From Streptococcus uberis (GTDB lineage: Bacteria > Bacillota > Bacilli > Lactobacillales > Streptococcaceae), in contig NZ_JRQN01000004.1 of assembly GCF_000785785.1 (NCBI RefSeq), forward strand, positions 50,211 through 114,210: DNA of 64,000 nucleotides, written 5' to 3'. The notes beneath the pieces are model-generated. The model made no database searches, had not been told where the DNA came from, and saw only the letters and a list, made by a program, of their open reading frames with translations. This document shows positions 40,531 through 49,876 of the stretch, piece after piece (within the stretch, counting starts at the first letter, position 1; each line of letters opens with the position of its first letter). The position numbers and the translations under genes are program-made.

Positions 40531-41364
40531 TAATTTATATCAACCAACCTATACAGATACAACTGTTAAATCAGGGGATACAGCTACAATAACCCCAACG
40601 TTAACAGATTCGACGGGGGCGGTAGTAACACCACCAGTTGGAATACAGTTTACGTCACCAAGTTTACCAATATGGGCAACAATTGATCTTACTACAGGAA
40701 CAATTACGGCTAAACCTGGAACAGATGTATTAGCAGGAACAAACACAATTCCAGTAACTGTAACATATCTAGATGGAACAACAGATGTAGTTGAAGCAAA
40801 AATTACAGTAACATCAACACAAGCAGATACGAACACACCAGTTGCACAGGATCAAACTGTAAAAGTAGGAGAAACACCTAAGGTAGAAGATTCGATTGCC
40901 AACCTACCAGAATTACCAACAGGTACAACAGTAAGTTATGAAACACCAGTGGATACAAGTACAGCAGGTACCAAAGATGCTGTAGTCGTTGTCACCTATC
41001 CAGATGGTTCAGTGGACAAATTGCCAGTATCTATCGCGGTTGTTGAAAATCCAACACAAGCGGGTACGAACAAAAATAATCAAGTAGGCAAAAATCAGAC
41101 AATAAAACCTTTATCAAATATTGTTAAAGATAGTGATAAAGAAAATAGTTTACCAACAACTGGTGAGAATGTAAATCCATTCTTCAATATTGCGACTTTA
41201 TCAATTATTGCATCTGTTGGCTTAATAGCTATTCCTAAGAAAAAGGAGGATTAATCTTTTGACCTAAAATGTCATAAAATTTTTCCTGTTTTTTCTCTAG
41301 ATATTTGTTTTCTCTCTCTTCAAAAAATTGAATACCTAAGTGGAAAAATCAAGTTTATACTTTA

Positions 41365-41397
41365 AAAAAGATTGGAAATTATCCAATCTTTTTAGTT
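41365..41397 (+). terminator. Terminator of the adhesin gene
   Basis: 11-bp perfect stem AAAAAGATTGG / CCAATCTTTTT (41365-41375 / 41383-41393). Confidence 0.85.
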
Positions 41398-41683
41398 TTT
41401 TTACTTAACTACCCACTATAGAACTCTAAAGCCAGTAGATTATGTTTTAGTTTTGAAAGTAGCAGTAATCAAGTAGAATTTACCAAATATTTTACATTCC
41501 CTTTTTGTGGTAAAAATAGTATAGGCTAAATAGATAAATTTAGGTATAATTTTACTTTTTACTGTTGCATAATATGATATAGCATATTTTATAGAGTAAT
41601 TGATATAAAATTGACTGTTTTTATTTGCGTAGTAGAGTTATTGGTTATACAATAGCTATACAAAAATAGATTAGGGTGATATT
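41398..41683. other. AT-rich spacer, nothing recognised
   Basis: About 290 bases between the adhesin terminator and the RelB remnant with no supportable gene. Confidence 0.5.
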
Positions 41684-42056
41684 ATGTCAACAGTAGCAGT
41701 AAGAGTTGATGATCAGTTAAAAGATGATGCCACAGAACTATTTCAATCTTTAGGATACTTAGATATGAGTACAGCAGTAAAAATGTTTTTGATTCAATCT
41801 GTTAAAACTTAGAGTATTCCTTTTGAAATAAAAAAATAAATCATCTATTTCTGATGAAGAATTTTAACATTTAGTAGAATCAAAATTAAAAGGTATTTGT
41901 GTTAGGACAAATGATCTTTATAGTGTGAAAGCTTTTCTTGATGATGAAAAAGATATCAAATAATTAATAGAAACATATGGTCATTTGCTTCTGGAAGTGG
42001 AAGAAAAGGAAAATAATCAGCTTTTAAAAATTCTTAATAATAAAGAAGGTTTTTAA
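41684..42056 (+). pseudogene. RelB/DinJ-type antitoxin remnant
   Basis: ATG 41684 opens MSTVAVRVDDQLKDDATELF ... STAVKMFLIQSVKT, the ribbon-helix-helix domain of RelB/DinJ antitoxins. A TAG at 41810-41812 stands where the family has glutamine (KT-Q-SIPFEIK). Further antitoxin-like sequence follows in another frame (ISDEEF, VESKLKGICV, KAFLDDEKDIK) with additional stops, then LIETYGHLLLEVEEKE. No toxin gene is found next to it. Clearly decayed. Confidence 0.7.
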
Positions 42057-42131
42057 AATAGTCATCAAGAACAATTTAAGAACAAAAACAAAAGAAACCC
42101 TATAACAATAAGGTTTCATTAATATTATTGA

Positions 42132-42202
42132 TGCCACCACCGAGAATCGAACTCGGAACGAAGCATTACCATTGCTTTATTATACCATTTAACTATAGCG
42201 GC
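42132..42202 (-). tRNA. tRNA-Thr (anticodon GGT)
   Basis: On the minus strand a cloverleaf folds: acceptor GCCGCTA / TGGTGGC with G-T pairs, D arm, anticodon stem AAGCA/TGCTT around loop ATGGTAA (anticodon GGT at plus 42168-42170), and T arm CCGAG-TTCGATT-CTCGG. CCA is not encoded. Confidence 0.88.
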
Positions 42203-42580
42203 TACCTATTTATGATACTATATCTTGTCCTTGGACGCAAGTTCTTTTTGTATACTTTTGCAATCCTATTTCACAAAACGATGGGAAATGGTCTCTTTAT
42301 GAAATGAGAATACTATTTCAAGGTTTTATGTCGCTATTTTAACCTTTCCTATGGTAAAGTAGGGTTAGAGTAATGAACTTACCAGTTTTGGTGGTAATCC
42401 ATAAACCAATCAAGATGTTCATCGTGCGATTTTAATTTTATTTACTAACATCAATTGCTTTTATTTTGTCTACCTTTTTGTCATGTTTTTCAGTGTGTCT
42501 AAAGTTAATCGGGGTCGTGGTGACACGCCTTATGAGATCATTAGTCTGAGTAAAAAAAGGTGATTTATTGGAGGAATCTT
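42203..42580. other. Gap between tRNA and MBL-fold remnant
   Basis: The first 50 bases probably hold the tRNA promoter (minus strand TTGCGT, 17 bp, TATCAT). I see nothing else recognisable. Confidence 0.4.
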
Positions 42581-43396
42581 ATGTCAATTCAATTTAGTCA
42601 AACTGGTCAAGCCATGCCAGAAAAAACCATAACACTTGATGCATCTGCCTTTGATGCCATTTCAGGGACGGATGTCTATTGGTTAGGTAATGCATCACTA
42701 TTGATTAATAGTCGTGGTACCATTATTTTGATTGACCCAATTTTAGATAGCTTTGATATGCCTCTTCTAATAGATATGCCGATTGCTTCTTGGGATATTC
42801 CTCGGGTCGATGCTCTGCTCATTTCGCATATCGATAATGACCATTTGTCTTTTGATACTTTGGAAGCTATCAAAGGACAAACGAAGAGCTTTCACGCGCC
42901 AGCTTATGTCGCAGAGTCATGAAAGAAAAAGGGTTTGAGACACAAGAACACGCCGTTGGGGAGGTTTTTGAGGTTAATGGAATTAAGATAACGCCTACCC
43001 CGACCAAACATAATTGGCAAAGTGAGAAAGAAAAGTACAATTTCCGTGAGTGGAGGAGGAAGAATACGTGGGTTACTGGATTGAGACCTTGATGGGAAAC
43101 TTTGGTTGCCTAGCGATTCACGTCTCTTACCTGAACATTTGGAGATGGATAATCCTGATGTTATTTTCTTTGATTTCTCTGATAATGAATGGCATATTGG
43201 TTATGACAATGCGCTTTTGGAAGCTAGGACCTATCCCAATGCTGATCTAGTTTGTATCTATTGGGGATCTGTTGATGCCTTTGATTGGGCAGTTTTTAAT
43301 GGCAATCCTGATCAATTGCGAAAAGACATTGTCAATCCGGACCGTGTATATGATTTACCAGTCGGTGGTAAACTAGCAGTAACTAAAAAAAGCTAA
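42581..43396 (+). pseudogene. MBL-fold metallohydrolase (UlaG-like), three frameshifts
   Basis: ATG 42581 with GGAGG upstream. The protein runs WLGNASLLINSRGTIILIDP and the metal motif SHIDNDHL, then breaks at 42917 (VAES, then MKEKGFE in another frame). It breaks again near 43035-43050 and near 43093 (ETL-[D]GKLWLPSDSR), finishing in frame with DLPVGGKLAVTKKS. Each break is repaired by adding one base. Reassembled length (about 270 aa) is normal for the family. Confidence 0.82.
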
Positions 43397-43417
43397 AGAC
43401 TGTTTCTTTAGCTTTTT
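43386..43417. terminator. Bidirectional terminator between convergent genes
   Basis: AAAAAGCTAAAG / CTTTAGCTTTTT stem shared by the MBL remnant (+) and the MATE gene (-), overlapping the MATE stop codon. Confidence 0.8.
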
Positions 43418-44785
43418 ACATACCATCAGCTCTGAGGTCGTGAGGCATTCGTTTGAATTCACGTTTCAAGAAATATAGAGCAGAAATAAAGGCAATCAAA
43501 TCGGATATTGGACCTGCGTACATAACCCCGTCAACGCCCATAAAATGAGGAAGAATGAAGAGTAATGGTAGGAGGAAGATAACCTGTTTTGTTAATGATA
43601 AAAAGGCACCGATGCCAGATTTTCCAATGGCTTGGAAGAAGGTTGTTGAAGCAATTTGTACCCCATTTACAAATACAAAAAATAAGAAGATACGTAAGTA
43701 CATCATTCCAAATTCATAATAACGCTCAGACCCTGTTCCAAAAAGCTGAAGAAATTGTCTTGTGAATAGTTCAAAGCAAAGAAAGGCGACGATTGAGATG
43801 ATGCTTGCTGTTTTTAATAATAATGATGTCGTCTCAGTGACACGTTTGAAATCTTTAGCGCCATAGTTATAACCAATAATGGGTTGGGCACCTTGTACAA
43901 GTCCAATAATAATGGATACAAACAGGGCATTGATTTTCATGACAATTCCTGCAACGGCAATTGATATATCTGCACCATAAATCGATTCGGCGCCGAATTT
44001 GCGCAGCATATTATTAGTAACAACCTGAACAACAAGCATTGAGGATTGGAAAATAAATGAAGAGGAACCAACTTTTAAAATTTGATTTACGCTGTCTTTA
44101 TGCAACTTGAAGTCATTGGCTTTGAGTGGAATAGATTTAAAGTTTCTAAAATATAGCCCCATGTAGATGGCGGACGCCATTTGACTAATTAATGTGGCCA
44201 ATCCAGCACCTTTAATTCCCCAATGAAAATGGAAAAGAAAAATAGGAACTAAGATGGCATTTAAAATGGCCCCCAAAATGATTGCCATCATAGAGTAGGT
44301 TGAACTCCCGTCAGCGCGTACCAGTGGATTTACACTGAGCGTGAATAATAAAAATGGAATACCAAAGGCTGACATGGCAGTAAATCTTGGGCCAAAGTCA
44401 TAATGGTATCAGTAGCTCCAAATAATAGAAGAAGCGGTTTAATAAAGAGGATAACCAAAACTCCGGCAATAGTCCCTACTGTTAATGATAGGGTAATAGC
44501 ATTGCCGACAAACTTACTTGCTTGATCAATATGGCCTCGTCCTAAGGATAAATTGAAGTTTGCGGCGCCACCTAAACCAAATGTTAAACCAAAAGCTAAA
44601 CAAAGAATGGTTAATGGAAAGGCAACACTGGTCGCTGCATTTCCTAAATAACCAATACCGTGGCCGATGTAAATTTGATCGACAATATTATAAAGTGAAC
44701 TGACCAAGTTTGCAGTGATAGCTGGCATGGCCATGGCAAATAACAATTTTGAGATAGATTCAGTCTGAAATTTGTTGGCTTGCAT
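43416..44785 (-). pseudogene. MATE-family multidrug efflux transporter, one frameshift
   Basis: Minus-strand pieces 44785-44330 and 44375-43416 join into a 456-aa MATE protein with about twelve helices (ISKLLFAMAMPAITANLVSSLYNIVDQIYIG; LVQGAQPIIGYNYGA). The break is near 44383, where GATTTACTGCC would need one more base to read DFTAMSAFGIPF. It follows a MarR gene with which it overlaps by 26 bases, a common regulator-pump pairing. Confidence 0.87.
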
Positions 44786-45230
44786 TAAGTCCTCCTTTGT
44801 TTGATTTGTTGTTTGCTGTATTTAATAATTTAATGAGGAGTGGTTTGAGAAGTTTAGTGTCTTCTTCTTGGAGATTTTTTGTAAAATTTGCTTCAATTCT
44901 ATTACTGATGCCAATAATCTTGTCATGCATGGCTAAGGCAGACTCCGTTAGGAGAAGAACTTTTGATCGTTTATCCAAAGGATGGTCTTGTCTAGTGATG
45001 AGGCCCTTTTTCTCAAGATTTTGAATGATGCCAGTGACTGTTGGATTTGTCATACCAAAGAATGATTCTAAATCAATTTGTCTAACTGTGGCCTGAGGGC
45101 GTAATGTGAGGTATTTTAGAATTTTAAATTGACTAGGTGTAATATTTTCTTTAAGGAGTAAATGGTTTGCCTGACGATCAAACTCTAAACTAGCCATTTT
45201 TATTAAAACTCCGATATGTTCATCTTTCAT
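44760..45230 (-). CDS. MarR-family regulator
   Basis: 156-aa winged-helix repressor (LKENITPSQFKILKYLTL, ATVRQIDLESFFGMTNPTVTGIIQNLEKKGLITRQDHPLDKRSK). Genes of this class usually repress the pump they are linked to, here the overlapping MATE gene. Two copies of a short palindromic motif lie in its promoter (45249-45291), consistent with autoregulation. Confidence 0.92.
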   Translation of the reverse strand: MKDEHIGVLIKMASLEFDRQANHLLLKENITPSQFKILKYLTLRPQATVRQIDLESFFGMTNPTVTGIIQNLEKKGLITRQDHPLDKRSKVLLLTESALAMHDKIIGISNRIEANFTKNLQEEDTKLLKPLLIKLLNTANNKSNKGGLNASQQISD

Positions 45231-45248
45231 TTGTTTCCATCCTTTTTC

Positions 45249-45291
45249 ATAGCATCCTATGTAACTTACCTATTATAACATAGCATCCTAT
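45249..45291. promoter_or_regulatory. Candidate MarR operators
   Basis: ATAGCATCCTAT occurs at 45249-45260 and 45280-45291, a 31-bp (three helical turns) repeat distance, with ATAG/CTAT palindromic ends. A minus-strand -10 (TATAAT, plus 45272-45277) lies between the copies, so binding would block the MarR-MATE promoter. A weaker GATAGCATAATAG lies at 45317-45330. Confidence 0.65.
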
Positions 45292-45338
45292 CTTTTTCTA
45301 GGTAAAAATTGAGATAAGATAGCATAATAGTGAAGGCT

Positions 45339-45348
45339 ATGATATAAT
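45339..45348 (+). promoter_or_regulatory. Extended -10 promoter of the DUF1912 gene
   Basis: ATGATATAAT with TATAAT at 45343-45348, 33 bp before the ATG; the divergent MarR promoter is about 70 bp away. Confidence 0.5.
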
Positions 45349-45380
45349 GATTGGGATAATATGAGAAAGAGGCAGTAGGT

Positions 45381-45635
45381 ATGGCTTACGAAAAAGAATT
45401 TCTAAGAGATTTTGAAGAATGGGTTGCGACGCAAATTCAAATGAATCAACTGGCAATGACAACTAGTCGACAAATTGCTCAAGAAGATGGAGATGAGCGC
45501 GCCAAGGATGCCTTCATTCGCTACGAAAGTAAGTTGGATGCTTATCTATTTTTACAAGGAAAATTCGACAATTACAAACAAGGTAAGAATTTCCACGATA
45601 TACCAGATGATTTATTTGGTGTAAGACATTATTAA
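45381..45635 (+). CDS. DUF1912-like small streptococcal protein
   Basis: 84-aa acidic, helical, cytoplasmic protein (DFEEWVATQIQMNQLAM ... ESKLDAYLFLQGKFDNYKQGKNFHDIPDDLFG). It fits DUF1912, a family I recall from streptococci, whose function is unknown. GAAAGAGG ribosome site; the next gene starts 19 bases on. Confidence 0.8.
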   Translation: MAYEKEFLRDFEEWVATQIQMNQLAMTTSRQIAQEDGDERAKDAFIRYESKLDAYLFLQGKFDNYKQGKNFHDIPDDLFGVRHY

Positions 45636-45654
45636 GGGTTAAGAGGAAAAACAT

Positions 45655-46050
45655 ATGGCAAAGCAACATAAACGTAAAAAATTATTAAAATTATCAATGA
45701 AACGTAAAGGACTTCTGTCTAAAGCCAGTCAGGTCATTGATTACACTGTGGAAAAAGTTGAATCATTTGTGGACGAGACTATCACAACAGGTAAAGACTT
45801 AGTGGCAAAAGGGACTCAGAAATTCGATGACTTAAAAACACAGGACGCTAAGGATTCACTTGAACAGTTTGCAGCACAAGAGCAGTTAGCTGGTATTCGC
45901 TCAGATCTTGTTGAAACCTTATATACGCAAGGTATTCACTCAGTTGATACTTTTAGTCAATGGACTGAAAAAGAACTATTGGCTTTAAAAGGTATCGGTC
46001 CAGCAACTGTTGAGAAACTCCTTGAAAATGGTGTAAAATTAAAAAAATAA
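45655..46050 (+). CDS. Helix-hairpin-helix protein of unknown function (short form)
   Basis: 131 aa. The N-terminus is strongly basic (KQHKRKKLLKLSMKRK), the middle is an amphipathic helical stretch, and the last 55 residues end in LLALKGIGPATVEKLLENGVKLKK. That is a helix-hairpin-helix with the GIG turn typical of non-specific DNA binding. The same C-terminal unit ends the proteins at 46846 and 48601. A nucleoid or DNA-associated role is inferred. Confidence 0.75.
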   Translation: MAKQHKRKKLLKLSMKRKGLLSKASQVIDYTVEKVESFVDETITTGKDLVAKGTQKFDDLKTQDAKDSLEQFAAQEQLAGIRSDLVETLYTQGIHSVDTFSQWTEKELLALKGIGPATVEKLLENGVKLKK

Positions 46051-46061
46051 ACCAATAGTAA

Positions 46062-46090
46062 TTGCTTATCCTTTTTAAATCTGTTAGAAT
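46062..46090 (+). promoter_or_regulatory. Promoter of the T-box transcript
   Basis: TTGCTT (46062-46067), 17-bp spacer, TAGAAT (46085-46090) with an extended TG. Confidence 0.65.
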
Positions 46091-46285
46091 AGTAGCAATC
46101 AGAGGTCTTTTAAAGGTAGTTGTTCCAGAGAGCGGTGGTGTTGAGAAATCCGTACAATGATTAAAAGGATGTTGCTGAGGTCAACAATTGAAAACAAAGT
46201 TGCAACTGGTTGTCAGTTGAAATTGGGTGGTACCGCGGATTATAACATTCGTCCCTGTCTAGCTATGCTAGGCGGGGATTTTTCT
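46091..46285 (+). ncRNA. T-box riboswitch leader (probably valine)
   Basis: The invariant T-box GGGTGGTACCGCG lies at 46225-46237, preceded by stem-I elements (AGAGAGCGGTGG) and followed by a terminator (stem 46252-46263 / 46267-46278, then TTTTT). A GTC in GAGGTCAAC (46180-46182) is the likely specifier codon, i.e. valine. Uncharged tRNA-Val would favour the antiterminator and expression of the genes through valS. Confidence 0.88.
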
Positions 46286-46304
46286 ATAGTTGGAGAAACA
46301 TGTT

Positions 46305-46838
46305 ATGGGAATAAAGCCGAAATATACAAGTTTTAAGGATAGCAAATTATTTGAAGAAGCGATTGCTTTAACAATGGCTATTAACAATTCTTATCATCAG
46401 CCACATGAATTACGTGATTTATTGTCGCAATGGACTGGGGAGACGGTTCCAGAGAGTCTGCGACTCTTCCCACCCTTTTATACTGATTTTGGGAAAAATC
46501 TTGGCTTTGGTGAGGATGTCTTCGTGAATTCTGGCTGTCATTTTCAAGACCAAGGTGGTATCACGATTGGACGCGGTACGCTGATTGGTCATAATGTGGT
46601 TATGGCTACAGTCAATCATGCTTTGGAACCCAGTCGCGACCAGAAAAAATTCTATGCTCCAATTGACATTGGTCAAAAGGTCTGGGTAGGTTCAAACGTA
46701 ACCATTTTGCCTGGTGTGACGGTCGGTGATTGGCCTGTCATAGCAGCGAGAGCAGTTGTCACCAAGGACGTGCTAGCCTATACTGTTGTTGGTGGTGTCC
46801 CTGCTAAAGTAATCAAAGCAATCGATCCAGAAAGTTAG
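46305..46838 (+). CDS. Hexapeptide-repeat sugar O-acetyltransferase (Maa/LacA/NodL type)
   Basis: 177-aa left-handed beta-helix acetyltransferase: FINSGCHFQDQGGITIGRGTLIGHNV-like repeats (VFVNSGCHFQDQGG) and the catalytic-type histidine in VNHALEPSRD, then VWVGSNVTILPGVTVGDWPVIAARAVVTKDV. It would transfer acetyl from acetyl-CoA to a sugar. ATG 46305 is chosen because GGAG (46292-46295) lies 9 bases upstream; the frame extends to a TTG at 46290. It is the first gene after the T-box. Confidence 0.87.
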   Translation: MGIKPKYTSFKDSKLFEEAIALTMAINNSYHQPHELRDLLSQWTGETVPESLRLFPPFYTDFGKNLGFGEDVFVNSGCHFQDQGGITIGRGTLIGHNVVMATVNHALEPSRDQKKFYAPIDIGQKVWVGSNVTILPGVTVGDWPVIAARAVVTKDVLAYTVVGGVPAKVIKAIDPES

Positions 46839-46845
46839 GTGAGTT

Positions 46846-47865
46846 ATGAAAAATAAGAAAAATCATTTGAGAAGTCTAAAATCTCCAGTAAGAAGTAAAA
46901 ATGGGGAAGCAAAAAAGCAAAAGGCAGATCAGAAATTCCTGAAACTTATGATGTCAGGAAAGGTATCAACTTTTGATTTAAATAATATTTTAGCTATTGA
47001 TGAGGACCATTTAGGTGCAAAATTTGAACTCTTTATGCGAGAAGAAGATGAATCTGATTTAGATTATCTGGCTACATTACTTGAATTAGTTACTCAAGCA
47101 AAAAAAGAGTGGGTTATTGAGAATTGTCCTGATTGGTCTAATGGAGTGCCTACTATTCCTTTGGAAGTTCTGTTGCAATCAATTATGAAATTGACTGAAT
47201 TGGGTTATTTAGGGCTAGCAAATGAACTCTTGGATTTCATGATAAGTAAAGGTATTCAAGAAATGCCTAAGGATTTTGTCTATCTGCTCTATTCTGTCAA
47301 AAATATGGTTTTTGATTTTGACTTCATTGAAAGGCAATGTAGTTACCAACGTCATATAGGTCAAATGGCAGATTTTGAGCGGCTTCATTATTTGATTGCT
47401 GCTTTGTTGAAAGGCGAAACAAGTTTAGCAGAAGAAATATTTGAAGAAATTTATAGTTTATATCCTGAAACAGGCATATTATTTCAACTTGGTGCATGGG
47501 TGACCATGCCATTAGATGAACTTGAATTTTCAAGTTATTTTCCAGAGAATTTCACAATGTTTGATGGAATCTTCTATATGGCTCCCTTCCTGTTACAGAG
47601 ACAACATATCATTCAACAAATTAGTCAGATGGCGACTACCGAGGAAATGAATAGACCGGATTCGTATTTTCATTTTAATGAGTTCCAATCTCTCAAAGAA
47701 TTAAAAGGTATCAGCGAAAACCGCCTTAAAATTTTATTTGATAATGAGATTAGATCACTTGAAGATTTTCAAGAGTGGTCAAAAGACGACCTACTAGCAC
47801 TTGAAGGTATTGGGAAATCGACATTAAATGTCCTTGAAAAAAATAATGTTCCCTTAAAAGATTAA
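46846..47865 (+). CDS. Helical-repeat protein with C-terminal helix-hairpin-helix (unknown function)
   Basis: 339 aa: a basic N-terminus (KNKKNHLRSLKSPVRSK), about 240 residues of helical TPR-like sequence (AKFELFMREEDESDLDYLATLLELV; LHYLIAALLKGETSLAEEIF), and a C-terminal DDLLALEGIGKSTLNVLEKNNVPLKD hairpin unit. Architecture matches the protein at 48601. Begins 7 bases after the acetyltransferase stop, so it belongs to the T-box transcript. Confidence 0.75.
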   Translation: MKNKKNHLRSLKSPVRSKNGEAKKQKADQKFLKLMMSGKVSTFDLNNILAIDEDHLGAKFELFMREEDESDLDYLATLLELVTQAKKEWVIENCPDWSNGVPTIPLEVLLQSIMKLTELGYLGLANELLDFMISKGIQEMPKDFVYLLYSVKNMVFDFDFIERQCSYQRHIGQMADFERLHYLIAALLKGETSLAEEIFEEIYSLYPETGILFQLGAWVTMPLDELEFSSYFPENFTMFDGIFYMAPFLLQRQHIIQQISQMATTEEMNRPDSYFHFNEFQSLKELKGISENRLKILFDNEIRSLEDFQEWSKDDLLALEGIGKSTLNVLEKNNVPLKD

Positions 47866-47876
47866 GATGGTGGTTT

Positions 47877-48452
47877 ATGAAAATTTTAGGATCTTTTGAA
47901 AATAATGTTCTGCCAACTTTGGAGACGGAGCGCCTTATTCTTAGGACCAGAACCTTGGACGATGCGGTAGCTATCTTTGACTATGCAAAACGGCCTGAGG
48001 TTTCTGAGCCTGCAGGATTTCCAGCTGTCAAAACTTTAGAGGATGAAATCACTTATCTGGAGACGGTTTATCCAAACAACCAGGCCATGCACAACATGCC
48101 GATTGGCTATGGAATTACCTTGAAAGGTGAAAACCGCGTTATTGGTTCTATTGATTTCAATCGTTGCCACTCGGAAGGTGTCTATGAAATGGGCTATTTG
48201 CTGCATCCTGATTTTTGGGGGCAAGGCATTGTGCCGGAGGCGGCTTCAGCAATCATTGAACTGGGATTCACTGTATTAGACCTCTATAAAATTGAAATTG
48301 GCTGTTTTGGCTTCAATCAGAAAAGTCAGCGTGTGGCTGAAAAGTTAGGGTTTACCTTGGAAGCAAGACTACGAGGCTACAAAGCAGTTGATGGCAGACG
48401 TACCGACGATCTCAGGTACGGACTACTTAAAAGTGAATGGGAGGAGATGTGA
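47877..48452 (+). CDS. GNAT acetyltransferase (RimJ/RimL type)
   Basis: 191-aa N-acetyltransferase with TERLILRTRTLDDAVAIFDY at the start, the acetyl-CoA loop HPDFWGQGIVPEAASAII, and IEIGCFGFNQKSQRVAEKLGF near the end. Possible targets are protein N-termini or amino compounds. A degenerate copy of its 3' end recurs at 49877-49940, downstream of the next intact gene. Confidence 0.9.
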   Translation: MKILGSFENNVLPTLETERLILRTRTLDDAVAIFDYAKRPEVSEPAGFPAVKTLEDEITYLETVYPNNQAMHNMPIGYGITLKGENRVIGSIDFNRCHSEGVYEMGYLLHPDFWGQGIVPEAASAIIELGFTVLDLYKIEIGCFGFNQKSQRVAEKLGFTLEARLRGYKAVDGRRTDDLRYGLLKSEWEEM

Positions 48453-48453
48453 C

Positions 48454-48531
48454 ATGAAAATTTTTAAGACATCACACCTAGTCTGGACCTTCCAACCAAA
48501 ATCTTATGAGGTCTTTGATGACGAGTCGTGA
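48454..48531 (+). pseudogene. 5' fragment of a DUF1349-type gene
   Basis: ATG 48454 gives MKIFKTSHLVWTFQPKSYEV then a TGA where tryptophan is expected (DDES-W-LKAGKY). The matching 3' part of such a gene lies at about 49970-50194, beyond the helix-hairpin-helix gene. Confidence 0.6.
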
Positions 48532-48600
48532 TTGAAAGCTGGCAAGTATTAGAAGTTATTTTTTGAAAATAAATCATCAAATCAAAATGGAGATTGTTAT

Positions 48601-49860
48601 ATGGCTAAAAAAAATCGCAAAAAAGAATTAAAGCGTAAGCAAAAATTAGAAATAACAACGGATATGAGCCAGTTCGGTCAGGAATTAGATAAACAAATAA
48701 CTAAACCACGCATTGTTGAAAGAAGACTATTAAATGCTTATGATCGTCAATTTTTAGCATTACGTCAATTTTATGCAGAGTTTGATAATGACTATCCAGC
48801 TCAAGAAGACGTTGATAACCTCACGCAATCTTTGAGTAACGGTACTTTTGTATTTCTAAAAGAATACCAATTGCTATTGGAAGCACTCGACTCTCTAAAT
48901 AGTACTAAACGTCGAAAACTTTTTAGGGAAATATTAAAAGAGAATCCTCATTCTTATGACGCTAAGTTACAGTTGTTAATTGAAGACACTGATCCAGCTG
49001 ATTTTGACTACTATGAACGTTTGCATGAATTTGTAGCTGAAACCTTACTCTTATGGAAAAGTGAAGATTATTCTGACTATCGTTTGATAACAGCTAGACC
49101 ATACTGGGTTTGTTTTTGTTTTGCAATTGACTTCTACCTACATTCTGGGAATACCTTCCTTGCCGTAGAATTAGTAGAAGAGATATTAAGGCATCCATTA
49201 AACAGTTTTACGCCAAACTTTTTATCACTAGCATTTGCATCTTATCTTGAGACAGGTCAATTTCAAAAGATGTCTCTTTTATATCAGCGATTTATGAAGA
49301 GTGAATCAGCAAGTGTGCTCTCAAAGGATGGACCACTTATTTACATGGTAATGGCTGACATTCTCTCACATCACCATGAAGATGCAGAAAAACGTTTATC
49401 ATATCTATTCAAAATGAATGATGAAGCTTTTGAGTTTCTTGCTAATCCTGACTGGGTTGATGATATTTTTGAAATTGATTATGAAGATGCCTATCTCCCA
49501 TATTCCGCAGATGCCTTAAGAGCCTATCTTCTCCCAGCATTGGATTATATTGAAGAAAACATTGCGCTTCAAACCTATATAGAGCATTATTTTGAGTCTA
49601 AATCAGCTCGGTCAGTTGAAAGAACACAAATTGGTCGAAATGTATTACAGTGGCAAAAGATACTAGAGCTGATGAGTCAACCCAAATTAAAAGGAATTCG
49701 CTTTGATATGATACGATACTTGGCTGAGTTTGGTATAGAATCAGTAACAGATTTTAAAAAATACACTGAAAAAGAGATTCTTTCAATCAAAGGAATAGGA
49801 AAAGTTACCGTTGAAAAGTTAAAAGATAATGGTATTATTTTTAAGGTTGATAAAAAATAA
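48601..49860 (+). CDS. Helical-repeat protein with C-terminal helix-hairpin-helix, long form
   Basis: 419 aa with the same plan as the 46846 protein: a basic N-terminus (KKNRKKELKRKQK), helical repeats (AKLQLLIEDTDPADFDYYERLHEFV; LSLAFASYLETGQFQKMSLLYQRF), and a C-terminal unit TEKEILSIKGIGKVTVEKLKDNGIIFK. It is flanked by the two halves of a broken DUF1349-type gene, so it appears to have been inserted there. Function unknown; DNA or RNA binding is inferred from the hairpin. Confidence 0.75.
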   Translation: MAKKNRKKELKRKQKLEITTDMSQFGQELDKQITKPRIVERRLLNAYDRQFLALRQFYAEFDNDYPAQEDVDNLTQSLSNGTFVFLKEYQLLLEALDSLNSTKRRKLFREILKENPHSYDAKLQLLIEDTDPADFDYYERLHEFVAETLLLWKSEDYSDYRLITARPYWVCFCFAIDFYLHSGNTFLAVELVEEILRHPLNSFTPNFLSLAFASYLETGQFQKMSLLYQRFMKSESASVLSKDGPLIYMVMADILSHHHEDAEKRLSYLFKMNDEAFEFLANPDWVDDIFEIDYEDAYLPYSADALRAYLLPALDYIEENIALQTYIEHYFESKSARSVERTQIGRNVLQWQKILELMSQPKLKGIRFDMIRYLAEFGIESVTDFKKYTEKEILSIKGIGKVTVEKLKDNGIIFKVDKK

Positions 49861-49876
49861 GTAAAAGTCAACTACT

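Larger units (their letters stand above)
37854..41254 (+). pseudogene. Serine-rich-repeat surface adhesin, frame broken in repeats
   Basis: Leader with the accessory-Sec pattern KLHKSGKNWVKTTLASFGLIHLFRGG, cleaved after MADT, then a first Ser/Thr-rich segment. A folded, probable binding region follows (about residues 225-430 from the 37854 start). The long SRR2 of S-x-S-T repeats is next, then two Rib/alpha-like domains (one with [14 protein letters not shown]) and LPTTG-membrane-KKKED. The frame changes at about 39309-39341, where the third of three 42-bp tandem units is only 32 bp long, giving a stop at 39341; the remainder is open from 39365. ATG 37854 is preferred over 37830 for its purine-rich ribosome site. 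No glycosyltransferase/SecA2 genes are in the window. Confidence 0.85.

Noticed and set aside
42132..42202. tRNA-associated integration site
   Set aside because: No duplicated tRNA end or integrase was found nearby, so an attachment site cannot be supported.
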